From contig NC_134400.1 of assembly GCF_050003625.1 (NCBI RefSeq), forward strand, positions 63,550,241 to 63,614,240: a DNA stretch of 64,000 nt, given 5' to 3'. Numbering within the stretch: position 1 is the stretch's first letter; the number at the start of each line of letters is the position of its first letter. Below the pieces are notes generated by a model. That model was not told the DNA's origin. It did not search any database and saw only the letters and a list, made by a program, of their open reading frames with translations. A program made the position numbers and the translations under genes. The stretch is from Haematobia irritans (taxonomy: Eukaryota; Arthropoda; Insecta; Diptera; Muscidae). Of this stretch, positions 19,441 to 31,180 are shown piece after piece.

Positions 19441-20046
19441 GAAGTTTTTCAATTTGTAAAAATTAGACAATCAGAAAATAAGAGTGTAACAAAAAATACT
19501 GATACAAAAAAGTGAAATAGGAAAACAAAAATTGTTTTTTAGTTTTTTTTTTAATTTCTTTATCCAAATGAACTTCCAATTTCCAACCTCCTTTTAGCAG
19601 TTGTAGCAACTAAGAGTTGACAGTTGTGACACCCAACAAATTCGGTCGACTCAATCGAATGATGGGAAACCCAACTAATACTATATATGGAGTTGGTTGT
19701 GGCAGACGATGAAATTGGTCGTTGATCCCTTCTTCATTTGGTTGTATCTTTCAACTTTAAAACACCATGACCGAATTGAATAACAACAATAAATAACAAT
19801 AACAATTTTTGTTGATGCGAAAGAAAAACATATATTTTCTGTGGTTGTATGTGTGTAAATCAAGTTGATGGTGTTTTGATGAACTGAAGATGGTGAATTT
19901 TTTGTTTTGTGGTTTAGTTTGACTTATGCCGTTGTCAGTTGCAAATGTACTCCCTTCTTTAATCGTATTTGATGTTTTTCTTAAGGTAAATATAAATTAT
20001 TATTAAAAATACTAGAAATATATCGAACTAGGTGTATATTATTTAG

Positions 20047-20521
20047 ATGGACTATTCCCAAAACTACAGAGAAGCATGGGAAGCAGAACCCTTGTTAAAG
20101 AAATGGGTAAAGCCTACAAATGATGACAGAAAAGCATTGTGTTTTTATTGTAAATGCGAAATTAGTGCAAGGTACTCCGATTTGGTTCGGCATGCAAAAA
20201 CCGATAAACATGAAAGAACAGCAAAATCTATTACAAATCATGGGTTGAAGCAACCAGAAATCAGCTTTGCAACAACGCCAAATGAGATGCAGAGAAGCCA
20301 GGCGAAGTTAGCTCTTTATACTGAGATTCATATATCGTTCAACTCGATTGATCATTTGAGCGCAATTTGTAATAAGGAGTTCAACAATAGCAAAGCTGTG
20401 AACTTTTCCATGCATCGAACAAAGTGTTCAAATATTATCAATAACGTGTTGCCACCTCATTTCATTCGAACTCTTTTGGCAGATCTGAATGAATCTAAAT
20501 TTAGCCTTATTTTGGACGAAG
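20047..20521 (+). pseudogene. hAT transposase exon 1 (BED zinc finger)
   Basis: About 158 residues. The N-terminal BED finger, CFYCKCEISARYSDLVRHAKTDKH (quoted in two parts: CFYCKCEISA then DLVRHAKTDKH), binds transposon DNA in this family. Later text, HRTKCSNIINNVLPPHF and SKFSLILDEG, leads into the catalytic core with the first Asp. The donor site GTATGA follows at 20522. This exon itself is open. Confidence 0.78.
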
Positions 20522-21013
20522 GTATGAAAGTATATGGCTATTGAAAGTTGCTCATAATTTTGTAATACGCGTTCTAACCCAGTTTTTTAACGTAATTATT
20601 TTTCATTTCATTTATTTATTTATTGGCATAATAGTACAACAAGTATGAACTTATAGACTGTACTACAATATGATTGAACATTTCATAATTATTTGATAAA
20701 ATATAAAAATACTTAAAAGATAGAAAATATTAATTTGTTTTAAAGTTGACAACGAATTTAATAGAAAACACAAGTATGCATATATTATAATTATTTTTGT
20801 ATATAAAATATTATTAAAGTGTGTCACTAAAAACTATTAAACAGCTAACAAATTAAAAAAAAAATTATAATAAATAAATAAATAAATAATAAAAAATAGC
20901 AAAAATAATAAAAAAAGAATAAAAAAGTTGAACATAAAAACAGACATACACACAAATACGATTTGTTGCAAAATTAAAATTTAATCAAATAGAAGGAAAA
21001 AAAAATAATTAAA

Positions 21014-21595
21014 TCAATCCATCAAAGTAAAGTGACGTCGTAATTCCCTCTTGAATTGAGGGAATAAGTGCTGCGTTCGCAGACTTAAAGGTAAATTATT
21101 CCACAATCGTATAGCAATTATGAAAAATTGTCGATCTGAAACCAAATATCGGGATCTAAAAGGTTTCAAACATCGTAGTCTCGGAGATTGGGTAAAGATC
21201 AATCGTTCAAACAAATATTTCGGCTTAGAGTAATGAATAAGTTTATGTAAAAAGATTAAACATCTAAACTCCAGTAGCTTATTGAACGACATACCATATA
21301 AATCTTTCGCATAACATGATATACTCTGAAACCTGTTAACACCATACACAATTCTTGCAATATCATTGGTAACTGTGCGCAATTTCCTCACATGATTTGA
21401 GTCACAATTCACATAAACTTCACAACAATACAACAGTCTGGACAACAAGTAGGCATTGGCAATATCACGACGAACATTCACAGGAATAAAAAAATTGAAC
21501 AGGCCACAAAGAACGAAGCATTCCATACACAGTACCTATAGTATTGTCTATATGTCTATTCCATGAAAGATCATTGTCAAAAATAACACCTAGAT
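21014..21595 (-). pseudogene. CR1-like LINE ORF2 C-terminal region
   Basis: After the LINE fragment the frame resumes with RNLGVIFDNDLSWNRHID, the classical post-RT motif of CR1/L2-type LINEs. A frameshift lies near 21520. The end reads IAIRLWNNLPLSLRTQ and FKRELRRHFTLMD, also typical of this clade. Confidence 0.78.
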
Positions 21596-21602
21596 TCCTA
21601 AC

Positions 21603-22797
21603 ATGTTAGGTTAGGTTAGGTTAAAGTGGCAGCCCGATTAAATTTCAGGCTCACTTAGACTATTCAGTCCATTGTGATACCACATTTAACTAAAAGTACC
21701 TATTACATTTGGGCACTTCTAAACCACTGAACCTTCTCTATTATTTACTTTTGTGGAACCAACCAGATTGCTCCAAAAACATTAACAAACTGCTTAAGTT
21801 AACGTTTTCCAGGTCAGCCAGTAATCTGAAGCTATATGCTCCTAAAATTCGCTTACGCCTTACACAAAAAGCAGGACACTCACACAAGAGGTGTTTAATT
21901 GATTCCTTTTCCTCCACATCATGACAGCTTATACAATAGTCATTATACTTCACACCTATAGTTTATAAATTTGCCTATCAGGCAGCGACCCGTTATAGCA
22001 GATATCAGGAGTGCTATCTGACGCCTTGAGAACACTAGCATATCTAGTGTGCGGTTTAAGTTTAAATTGGGCCATATTTGCTTGGTGTCGTTACAACCCT
22101 TGCAATTTCCCCATCGAATATTGGCCATCATAACAGCCTTCTCACGCAGTAAGAACTTGCAGGTGGCTAGAGGCATACCAACAGATTCTAGTTCCCCTGG
22201 AATATGTAAGGTAGTTCCTAGCATTGCTAACACATCTGCTTCGCAGTTCCCCGGTATGTTCCTATGGCCAGGCACCCATATTAGGTGAATATTGTACTGC
22301 TCAGCCATCTCGTTGAGAGATTTGCGGCAGTCTATGGCCGTTTTCGAGTTAAGGAACACAGAGTCCAAGGATTTTATTGCAGGTTGACTGTCTGAGTATA
22401 TATTAATGCCAATATTTGTTGGAACATTACTTCTCAGCCAATTCACCACCTCTCTTATTGCCAATATTTCAGCCTGAAAAACACTACAGTGATTAGGTAA
22501 TCTTTTCGCTATTCGAATTTCCAGATCTTTAGAATATACTCCGAACCCCACTTGTCCATTCAATTTGGAGCCATCAGTATAGAAATCTATATATCTTTTA
22601 TTCTCCGGGGTCTGTGTACACCACGCCTCACTGTTGGGAATTAGAGTTTCAAACTTTTTGTAGAAAAGTGGTTTTGACAGGGTGTAATCCACTACGTTAG
22701 GCACATCTGGCATTACTTTGAGGACCGAAGTATGACCGTACATTTTTTCCGACCACAGCGATAGCTCGCGCAACCGCACAGCCGTCCTAACATATTG
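21603..22797 (-). mobile_element. 5'-truncated LOA-type LINE fragment (RNase H and 3' tail)
   Basis: It matches the 3' part of the LOA-type LINE at 42600-43790. RNase H motifs are FYTDGSKLNGQVGFGVYS, FQAEILAIREVVNWL and IYSDSQPAIKSL, then WVPGHRNIPGNCEADVLA. A short deletion near 21955 removes a few residues after ITGRCLIGKF. The (TTAGG)n end faces 21603. A 9-bp duplication ATGTTAGGA flanks it, and removal rejoins the CR1 frame as EYTQYVRNLGVIFDN. Confidence 0.85.
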
Positions 22798-22895
22798 AGT
22801 ATACTCAATATTGCAGCCATTTATTTTTATCGGAGGTAGAGCGTTTATGTCGCACCCGTTTCTGGAGACTACTAAGCACTTAGTTTTCAAAGGAT

Positions 22896-23831
22896 TTAAT
22901 TTCTATGTATTCGTTGCAGGTTCATATTTATGTTTTCAATACAGGATGCAAAGTTCGAGTCATCACACGAGAAACATAACTGAACATCATCAGCATATAT
23001 ATGAATTACACACCCACTAGGTACCCGAACTATATCATTAATATATAGAGAGAAGAGTAAGGGGCCTAAAACCGATCCCTGTGGTACTCCTCTTGCTAAG
23101 TCTAGTGGCTGCGAGTAGGATCTCCCGGAAAGTACAACTTGTCTTCTTCCAAAGAGGTAAGAAGATAAAAGGGTACTAGAGGTTTCATCAAATCCAAAAA
23201 GTTTCTTCAGCTTATTCAGTAAAATCCTATGACAAACTAAATCAAATGCTTTTGAGTGATCCAAAAGCACTAAGAAAGAAAATCAATCAATCAATATCAA
23301 TATTCTGCCTCAGTTCCTCAACAACGTCAACTAAGAATGTAGTGCAGCTATGGCCCGATCGAAATCCTGATTGATTATCTGTCAACAAATGGTTCATAGA
23401 AATATAGTCATTAATTTGTTTATACATAATGTTCTCAAAAGCGTTTGAGAAAAACGGTAAGATAGATATGGGTCTGTACTCGCCATTGGATTTGGGTGTC
23501 GGAATTATCTTAGCCCTCTTCCAGCTGGAAGGAAATGTAGATGTTGTCAGTATATGGTTAAATAAATGTGTCACAATGGGCAGAAGAGAAGGCAATAACA
23601 ACTTTGCAAATCGTTGATCAACATTATCAAGACCTTTGGCATTCGACTTGACATCAAGAATAGATTGGAGTGTGTCACATTGGGCGATACACGTGAAATT
23701 AAACATGCTTTCGCAATTAAATGAAGAACTATTTTCATCAGATTGCTCTTCGTCAAGAATGATATCATTATTAGTGAATTGCAAATTAAGCTCATTAGGG
23801 TCAAGATTACATTTATCGTTCTCATAAGTCC
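22896..23831 (-). pseudogene. CR1-like LINE reverse transcriptase
   Basis: The first half has SWKRAKIIPTPKSNGEYRPI, NAFENIMYKQINDYIS and DNQSGFRSGHSCTTFL. The frame breaks at 23285, where TTGATTGATTGA has expanded. The second half has LDHSKAFDLVCHRILLNKL, GVPQGSVLGPLLFSLYINDI and the active site YADDVQL (near 23000). A further frameshift lies near 22900. Both catalytic aspartates are visible, but the frame is not intact. Confidence 0.82.
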
Positions 23832-23833
23832 TA

Positions 23834-25947
23834 CACACAAAAATTTTTTTTTGATTTCAATCACGAAAATCGCGGATTCAATCATTTTTTTTAATTGAAA
23901 TGTCTTCAATCACGAAAATGATAGTATCAATCACCCATTTTGATTTAAAACCAACACGATTTTTAATTAAAAATTTAATTGACTTTTCTCACGGAATCAA
24001 TTAATTGTGTGATTGAATCAATTAAAAACGTGATTGATTTTTAACATAAAATTCAATCACAGTTTTAATTGAATCAATTAAAATTTTAATTAATTTCGCG
24101 ACAAAAATCAATGAACTATTTGATTCATTCAATTAAATAATTAATTGAAATTGGCTATAAATTTCGATCAAAAAATTTATATATTGCGACCACAAAATCG
24201 TATTTAGTTTTTTTTCTTTTGAAATAAAAGAAAATATGTGTTTCTTATAAAACATATTTAATATTTTATTATTTTTTGAATTATGCAATAGACAAATAAA
24301 TTTGGTTCTTGTCATTTGTGTTTTGTTCTAACATAACTTACAAATACAACTACTATCAATAACAACTATAGGGTGAAAAAATAAATTATATAAATCATTA
24401 TCTTCCTTATAATAATAACCATGTTAACATGTTAAATATGTAGATGCGACTAGATTTCCAATAAATCAGCAGCCTGTAAGCTAAATTAGTTTTTCTGAAA
24501 GTAAACAGAATAATTCGAATTTAATTTTGTTCAATTAAAAGTTAATTTTGTTAAACAATACCTGCATAGAATATCAAGTTCAATTCTTAGTTCCAGGTTG
24601 CAGATTTATAATCTTCTTTTGCAGTTGTAGTCTTTTAGCATAAAAAGGTGTATTAAGGAGCTCGTTAATTTAATTTTAGTAACAATTCCTTTCCAAAATT
24701 TCCACATATTAAAATCGTCTATTAAAATTTGAACCAATCAAAGACAAAAATAATGGGAAAGCAATGTAATATTTGGTATTATATTGATGATAATTTGCAA
24801 ATTCTGGAAATAGAAAAAAATATAAATGGAAAATACATATTTTTATTATTTTCTGATATTTTTCATATTTTTAAATCCAAAAGAAAGAACTTTTTTACCA
24901 TTACATAATTCAGCTCATTAGTTTATATACCAGATATACTCTACTTTGGTTCAAACTGAAAAAGGCAGGTAAAACAAAAATGCAATTTAATGCCAACGCT
25001 ACTTCGCAACTTCAAGGTGAATCTTCCAACAAACCCATACCGCTCTTGGTTTTAAGAAAACTAGGAGTGAAAAAAATTTATAATTTTAAAAGATCAATAC
25101 GGTACCCACTTTTTTATTGCAAACATATTCTTATATATTTGATAAAATTATGGAGTTGATGGGATTGATTGGTCAATTTCACGAAATAAAATTGCTCACT
25201 AAAAGAAATGAATAAAAAATATATTATTTTCATTCATTCATACTCCGTTTAGTCCGTTTAATGTAAACAGGCTTCAATGGAAAACGGTATTCACATTTCA
25301 CAATTTCTTACCTTCAATAAACGTAGATTGTTTTCCATTTTTCAATACCACAAACACAGGTAATTTCAAATGCGTTCTCTCATATGTTTTTTTCAAACCT
25401 TTACCACGTGGCCATTTGTTGTTGCACACTTTATTTATTTCAACCCTTTGCTATGATTTGTTGTTGCGTTCAAAATATTTATGCACACATTTTGAATGCA
25501 GCAGACAGAATGTCGCCAATCATGTTTTTCAATTTACGCGAAAAACAAAAACCCAACCGTTCGTTACGAGTTACTTCCACAGACTGATCTCTCCATCATA
25601 CATTGTTGAATAAATACCCATTCTCTTGTTCTCTTTTCGCTCTTTCCATTGCTCAAAATTATTCAGTTTCAATCACAAAGGTGATTGGATCAATCACATG
25701 TGTAATTGGAAACGGAAAAATTTCAATCACGTTTGTAATTGAAAATTATTTCCGAATTGATTAACAAATTGATTGAATCAATTAATATTTTAATTGGAAA
25801 CGTAACAAATATCAATCATTTTTTTAATTGGTTTTTATTCTGATTTGATTAAATAATTAATTGAATCAATTAACATATTAATTGAATCCGTTTCCAAATT
25901 CAATTAAGTGTTTAATTGAAAAAATGTTGGTGATAATTTTTTGTGTG
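23834..25947. mobile_element. TA-target TIR element, copy 2 (no copia)
   Basis: The ends are CACACAAAAATT and complement, flanked by TA at 23832-23833 and 25948-25949. It lacks the copia found in copy 1, so it shows the copia empty site ATTAAATAATTAATTGAA near 24131. It lies in the LINE ORF2: removing it with one TA restores the frame as IRKIGIGRTYENDKC. At 2114 bp it is somewhat longer than copy 1 without copia (1979 bp). Confidence 0.92.
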
Positions 25948-27103
25948 TACCAATACCAATTTTCCTTATCTCTTGCCATTTCTGTTTGCTATTAAGGGCG
26001 TTTCTGAACTTCTCCCCAAAAAACCTAGTCTTTGCCTCTCTGATAACTCTAACAACTTCCCTTCTTACTGATTTAAACTCCTCTCGCAGTCTGGAAGTTT
26101 TAAACCGTTTCCATCGTCTATGCAGCTCATCTCTCTTATCTATCAAAACCCGTATAGTATTATTGAACCATGGTTGATCACTAGGTCTCAAATATCGAGT
26201 CCTTAGAGGTACATGTTTATCGAAGAGCATACCAAGATTGTATTCAAGGAGATTTGTTTTCTCATCAACACTCATCATCCAATGCATAAAAAACATCCCA
26301 TGACATGTTATTAAAATCAATAAGGAGCTCATCTTGACTGATGTTTTTGAAATCCCTAAAACTGAATGATTGTGGGCAGTGGGCCTCTGAGAATTCATAC
26401 GCTAAGAATATAAAATCATGCCTCGAAAACGAAGAACAAGAATGCTGGTCATAATGCTTACATTTTTGAAGGGATGTTAAAGAAATAAATCAAGTAATGT
26501 ATCGCAGGTATTGCCATAGTGTGTTGGGATTTCTTCATTGACTGAGAACAAACCTAATGAATTGAATTCATTTATCATACTACTTTCTCTGAAAAGGTTC
26601 GAGTTAAAATCTCCCGCAATAATAATATCCTCGTAGGTTAAGGAAATTGGTCTTGGGTCATCCAAAAGTGAGTCAATATCAATTCGTTTATTCGGTCTAT
26701 ATACTGTTCCAAGCAGGATGTGGTGGTCTTCACTAGTTATACTCAGAAATAAATATTCCATTGTACTACCAGAGCTAGATGAGCAAAGACGTTTGACACG
26801 CAAACCTCTTCTCACATACATTGCTACACCCCCCGCATGTTCTTGCCTATCCGCTCGGTACAGTTTGTACCCATCCAGACCAACGAGAGAGTCAGATAAG
26901 TTCGTGGTGAACCATGTTTCAGATATACAAATAACATCAATAGAAGAATTCACAAAAACATAGCGGAATTCATCAATTTTTCTCAATAGGCCCTGGGCAT
27001 TTAAATGTATAATTTTTAATCCCGCATGAGTTTTAGATAGAATTCTTACCATGCTATACGTACTGATTGTGGAATTAACGTTATTATCATTTGTATCTAT
27101 CAT
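25948..27103 (-). pseudogene. CR1-like LINE ORF2 N-terminal part (AP endonuclease and linker)
   Basis: The apurinic-type endonuclease nicks target DNA to prime reverse transcription. Motifs: LKIIHLNAQGLL (Asn), DVICISETWF (Glu), HAGGVAMYVRRGL, LGTVYRPN and IIIAGDFNSNL (Asp and Asn). The frame breaks near 26475. The linker (25950-26398) has DQPWFNNTIRVLIDKRDELH and then RFFGEKFRNAL up to the TA element. Confidence 0.82.
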
Positions 27104-27416
27104 GATTACATACTGAACAAAAATATTGGCTTAAAACTTTACTTTCTTTCGGACTGATTTGGCATTGATAAATATTTAAATGTAAATTTAATGATATTTG
27201 TATGTATGAATGTGATATATAATGATGAAATAATTGTGATTTAATGGAGATAAAAATTGAAAAATTAAAAATTATAAATTTGGAAATTTTAAAGAGTCTA
27301 AAGAAAACGAAAGAGGTCATTCAGTTGTTCCAAAGTGAATATAGATTTAGGGTCATCAGAATCAAATATTTTGATGTGAGCATTTCCTCTTATAGTAAAA
27401 GCACTGTGCAGTTTTT

Positions 27417-27890
27417 TTATTTTTGTTGTGAGTACTTTTCATTTTCCATTTCAAGTTTTGTTATTTTATCTTTCAAAACGGCAATTTCGTTATGAGCGAT
27501 GGCAACACTGTTTTTTAATTCTGTCAATTCTTTCTTAACATCACCAATAATAAGTTCTCTCATTCCACATAGTCTCTTATCCATTTCACACATAAAACGG
27601 CATTCACTCTCATACATAAGCTGCTGCATATTTTTTTGTATTTCTTGTTGTTGTTTGTCAAATCTTTTTTCAATAACATTTATCAAACGTGTTGGTGAGT
27701 CGTAAAGAGATGTTCGCGGGGAATCTGGCACGCTAACATATTCTTCAAACATAATTCTTGTTCTCTGTGGCGCAGCTAAGAGTGTGGGTTTAGTTAATGT
27801 TGGCTTCGTTGGTGTGCCTTGTATATCACTTTCTCGCATTTCATTCGTTGGGAGCACATTCAATGTTGTTGTTGTTTGCTCGGTATTCAT
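27417..27890 (-). CDS. CR1-like LINE ORF1 protein
   Basis: 157 residues from an ATG at 27890. LINE ORF1 proteins bind the element RNA. The N-terminal part is Thr/Pro-rich (GTPTKPTLTKPTLL). From about residue 70 to the end a long coiled coil is likely (KQQQEIQKNMQQLM, ELTELKNSVAIAHNEIAVLK). No zinc knuckle or RRM is visible. Its position upstream of the endonuclease frame supports the call. Confidence 0.7.
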   Translation of the reverse strand: MNTEQTTTTLNVLPTNEMRESDIQGTPTKPTLTKPTLLAAPQRTRIMFEEYVSVPDSPRTSLYDSPTRLINVIEKRFDKQQQEIQKNMQQLMYESECRFMCEMDKRLCGMRELIIGDVKKELTELKNSVAIAHNEIAVLKDKITKLEMENEKYSQQK

Positions 27891-27979
27891 GTTGTTTTAT
27901 TTTCTTTTATTTTTGTATTCTTTGACACTTTATACCCAAAGTAAATTGTTTATTTATTTGTTAAAATGTTTATTAACAG

Positions 27980-28336
27980 CAAAGACAATAAACTTGAGGA
28001 AGATAGGAAATTGGCTACTGAGGAGATCAAACCATTTACCGTGTTAGTTTCATACTCGAACCAAACGCGTACACGACAAGTATTGTCATAGCATTAAAAT
28101 GCAAATAAAAAGAAATTAAGTGCACGAAATAAATTTCCTTAAACGGGAAAATATAGTTTTTTTGTTGTTGCCTAAAATTTAACATTATTTCATTAGGAAA
28201 ATTAAGTTTTTCATTTAAAAAATAAAAACGAAAAACAAATAAAAAAATTACGAACATGTATGGAACTAACATGGTAAATGCAACATTTGGTATGACGCAA
28301 GCCAATTTCCTATCTTCCTCAAGTTTATTGTCTTTG
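27980..28336. mobile_element. MITE with 37-bp perfect inverted ends and 8-bp target duplication
   Basis: Both ends read CAAAGACAATAAACTTGAGG and continue identically for 37 bp. The direct repeat ATTAACAG lies at 27972-27979 and 28337-28344. The 8-bp duplication suggests a hAT-type enzyme. A stretch inside (about 28163-28265) is related in reverse orientation to 36395-36500. No coding capacity. Confidence 0.9.
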
Positions 28337-28568
28337 ATTAACAGTGTAACCAACTGCTTTTTTTACACTGATACGAACAGATGGATGAATTTTTAAGATA
28401 CTTTTGTATTTTATATAAATGATTCTGGATATTGATCGAAATATTAAATATTTGCGAGAGCAATCAAGAAATACGTCTTAACGCAGCGAAAGTTTTCTGA
28501 AATATCTGATTAATTAAATATTTTATAAATTAGTGAATTCCATAAATTAATCGTTTGAACAAATGAAA

Positions 28569-28672
28569 CCTGAACGTACAACAAATGTGTAATCTTAAAA
28601 TTTTTAACATAGTAGCATAACCTGAACGTACAACAAATGTGTAATCTTAAAATTTTTAACATAGTAGCATAT
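28569..28672. repeat. 52-bp tandem duplication
   Basis: Two identical units starting CCTGAACGTACAACAAATGT lie head to tail (28569-28620, 28621-28672). No coding role is seen. Confidence 0.85.
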
Positions 28673-28795
28673 ATTATTAACATTATTAAATTAACATTAC
28701 AAATATTTAACATAATTAAATATTTAAAACATAACCGGTTTGTGCAATAGTAAACTAAACACACACCCTGTGAATAACGCCTGTTTCTGATATTA

Positions 28796-29536
28796 CACAA
28801 AAAATATTATCATCAACATATTTCCAATTAAAAAGTTGATAGAAGTTATAATCAATTAAAAAATTAACTTTTTAATTAAATTAAGAAAATAAGATTAATA
28901 ACAAAATGGAGTGAGTTTTTAATTAAAATTATTAATTAAAATATTAAATTTATTAAATAAAAAATATTATTAAACATTTTATTCGGAAATGTTTAGTAGT
29001 TTATTATATATTGACGAAATCGGAAGAAAAATACAACAATAATTCTTTCCTTTTTACAACACATTTCCATAAAAAATTTAAAATATTAAAAATTTACAAG
29101 AAAACTATTTCATGCAAAGATAGGTATAGAGTTCGAGTTTAGCCACTAAAATCGAAAATAAATCTGTAAAAGCAGAATAAAATTATAACTTAATTATATA
29201 AATTAAAAATTTAATTTATGTTGATTGCAAACCCAATTAATTTTTTAATTAAAAATGTATCTAGTCTAAATAACTTTTTTAACTGACTTAATATTTTTAG
29301 TTTGATTGAAAAATTGAAAGTTTGAAACAAATTTTTGATTAAAAACAATCCTTAATTTTTTGACTAACTTTTCGAGTTTCATTAAAAAGTTAATATTGTC
29401 AATTAATTTTTTAATCATTGGCTTAATGTTTCTATTTTGATTAAATAGTTAATTATATCAATTAACTAATTAAGTGAAATTTTTTTCAACTGCAATAAAC
29501 TTTTTAATTGGAAATATTTTGGTGATATTTTTTCTG
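28796..29536. mobile_element. TA-target TIR element, related short family
   Basis: Flanked by TA (28794-28795 and 29537-29538). The left end reads CACAAAAAATATTATCATCA and the right end is the complement of CAGAAAAAATATCACCAAAA; both lead into ATATTTCCAATTAAAAAGTT. The AATTAA-rich interior resembles the 2-kb TA elements in style and in its CACA(A)n ends. It sits 38 bp before the hAT exon 2. Confidence 0.82.
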
Positions 29537-29574
29537 TATATGTGTAAAAATATCTCCCTCGATTTATTTATTAG

Positions 29575-31060
29575 GTACAGATATATCAGTAGAAAAATTA
29601 TTGGGTGTTGTCGTCCGATTTTATAGCAAGCAGAAGCAAGATTTCGTTACAACGTTTTTAGGACTGATTGATTCAAACGGGGGAAAATCTGATGATTTTT
29701 TAGATGGTTTAGAAAGATTAAAAAATCTCTACCAATTGGATTTTAAAAATTTAGTTGCTATCGGAACCGACAATGCTGCATCGATGACCGGTATCAATAA
29801 TGGCTTACATAAAAAATAAGGGATAAATACAACATTAAAAATCTAGCCCTTATTAGATGCATTTGCCATTCACTGCAACTGGCAGTCTGTGCAACAACTG
29901 AAAAATCACTGCCATCCCATTTAAACTTTTTGGTTAAAGAGACCCATAATTGGTTTGCGTATTCCTCTGTTAGGCAAAAGTTGTATACTAAAATATACAA
30001 AGTTATTAACAGTGATTCTGAAAGTCCAACTAAGATTCCCATGGCAGCACCAACCAGATGATTATCAATTGAAAAAGCAATAAGATCAATTTTAGATATG
30101 TGGCTGGAGTTAAAAACACATTTTAATGTCATAAATGAAAGTTCATTTGAAGCAACCAGTTTGAAAAATATATATAACGACCAAAAAAATTTTGTATACT
30201 TAAATATTTATCATCAGTTTTATTAGAAGTTCAAAAAGTAAATCTGGGGTTTGAATCTCAAAATGCAGACCATACAAAACTTTTTAAAGATCTAATTAGA
30301 CTGTTAAAAAGCTTAACAAACTCAATTATATTTCCAAATATTGATTTTGATTATTATGAAGGTGATATTGATTCTGTTATTAATCAATATTGTTATTTAG
30401 GATATTCTTTTGAAAAGTCTTGCGATGAGTGTAAAATTTCTGAGCTTGATAAAGATGTAATTAAAAACGTTTGTATTAAATTTACAAAATCATAAATGAA
30501 ATAAGAAATAGACTCCCTTCAAATATTAAGATACTCGAGAATATTTCCATATTTAGTGTCGACAAATTTATCTCGTCTTCGGAGAAAGATATTTTAAAAT
30601 TTGTCGAGGAATTCATTACTGATAAAAATGAATTGAGTGAAATTGAAATATGCATTAAAAATATAAACCTGTGTACTTGGAATAACGTACAACGAACCGA
30701 TTCATTTTGGATAGAAGTTCATAATTTCCAAAATGCTTCAAATCAATACCCATTTCAAAAGTTATCTGGTTTTATATAGATCTTTTAAGTTATCCATATT
30801 TTAATGCAGAAGTGGAGAGAACATTTAGTATTATGATTTTTTTTTAAAGAAAAGGTAGAACATGTCTCAATACAATTAATTCTTTAATTCATATCAAATA
30901 TGGATTAAAATATCAAAATTCGTGTTGTTGTGATTATGAAATTCCTGATAAAATTTGTCTGAGTGTTACATTAGATCGTTATTGTTCCCAGAGGATGAAG
31001 AAGAAAATGATATAACATTCTTCGATGAAAATGTATTTTAAATATCGAATTATATGTATT
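29575..31060 (+). pseudogene. hAT transposase exon 2, decayed
   Basis: It opens with TDISVEKLLGVVVRFYSKQ and reaches LVAIGTDNAASMTGINNGLH, which contains a catalytic Asp, then a stop at 29817-29819. The text continues through frameshifts with ICHSLQLAVCATTEK-type motifs, MAAPTRWLSIEKAIR-like sequence near 30040 and a C-terminal SYPYFNAEVERTFSIM dimerisation motif near 30790. At least five breaks occur. Confidence 0.75.
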
Positions 31061-31180
31061 TATACTTAATACTAAATGCTTTAAAAACCATTAACTTTGA
31101 ACTAAGCAATTTTTACTTATGTGTTGTCAATGTATGTAAGGATTTTTAGATGTTGTTAACAAAAGTACAAAATGTTTATA

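Larger units (their letters stand above)
20604..27971 (-). mobile_element. CR1-like non-LTR retrotransposon (LINE), interrupted twice
   Basis: On the minus strand: ORF1 (27417-27890), endonuclease (26477-27103), RT (22896-23838) and the C-terminal domain (21014-21595). The 3' end carries the tail AATAAATAAATAAATGAAAT near 20604. It is split by a TA element at 23834-25947 and an RNase H LINE fragment at 21603-22797. It sits in the intron of the hAT transposase. Confidence 0.82.
20047..31060 (+). mobile_element. BED-finger hAT element coding region, split by a 9-kb intron full of other elements
   Basis: Exon 1 (20047-20521) and exon 2 (from 29575) are joined by plausible splice sites, GAAG/gtatga and ttag/GTACAG. 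The join gives a hAT core motif around LILDEG/TDISVEKLL. The intron holds a CR1-like LINE, an RNase H LINE fragment, two TA elements and a MITE. Outer termini of this hAT were not located. Confidence 0.8.

Noticed and set aside
19333..19515. Functional tRNA gene near 19340-19440
   Set aside because: A B box is present but no acceptor stem or full cloverleaf can be formed by eye.
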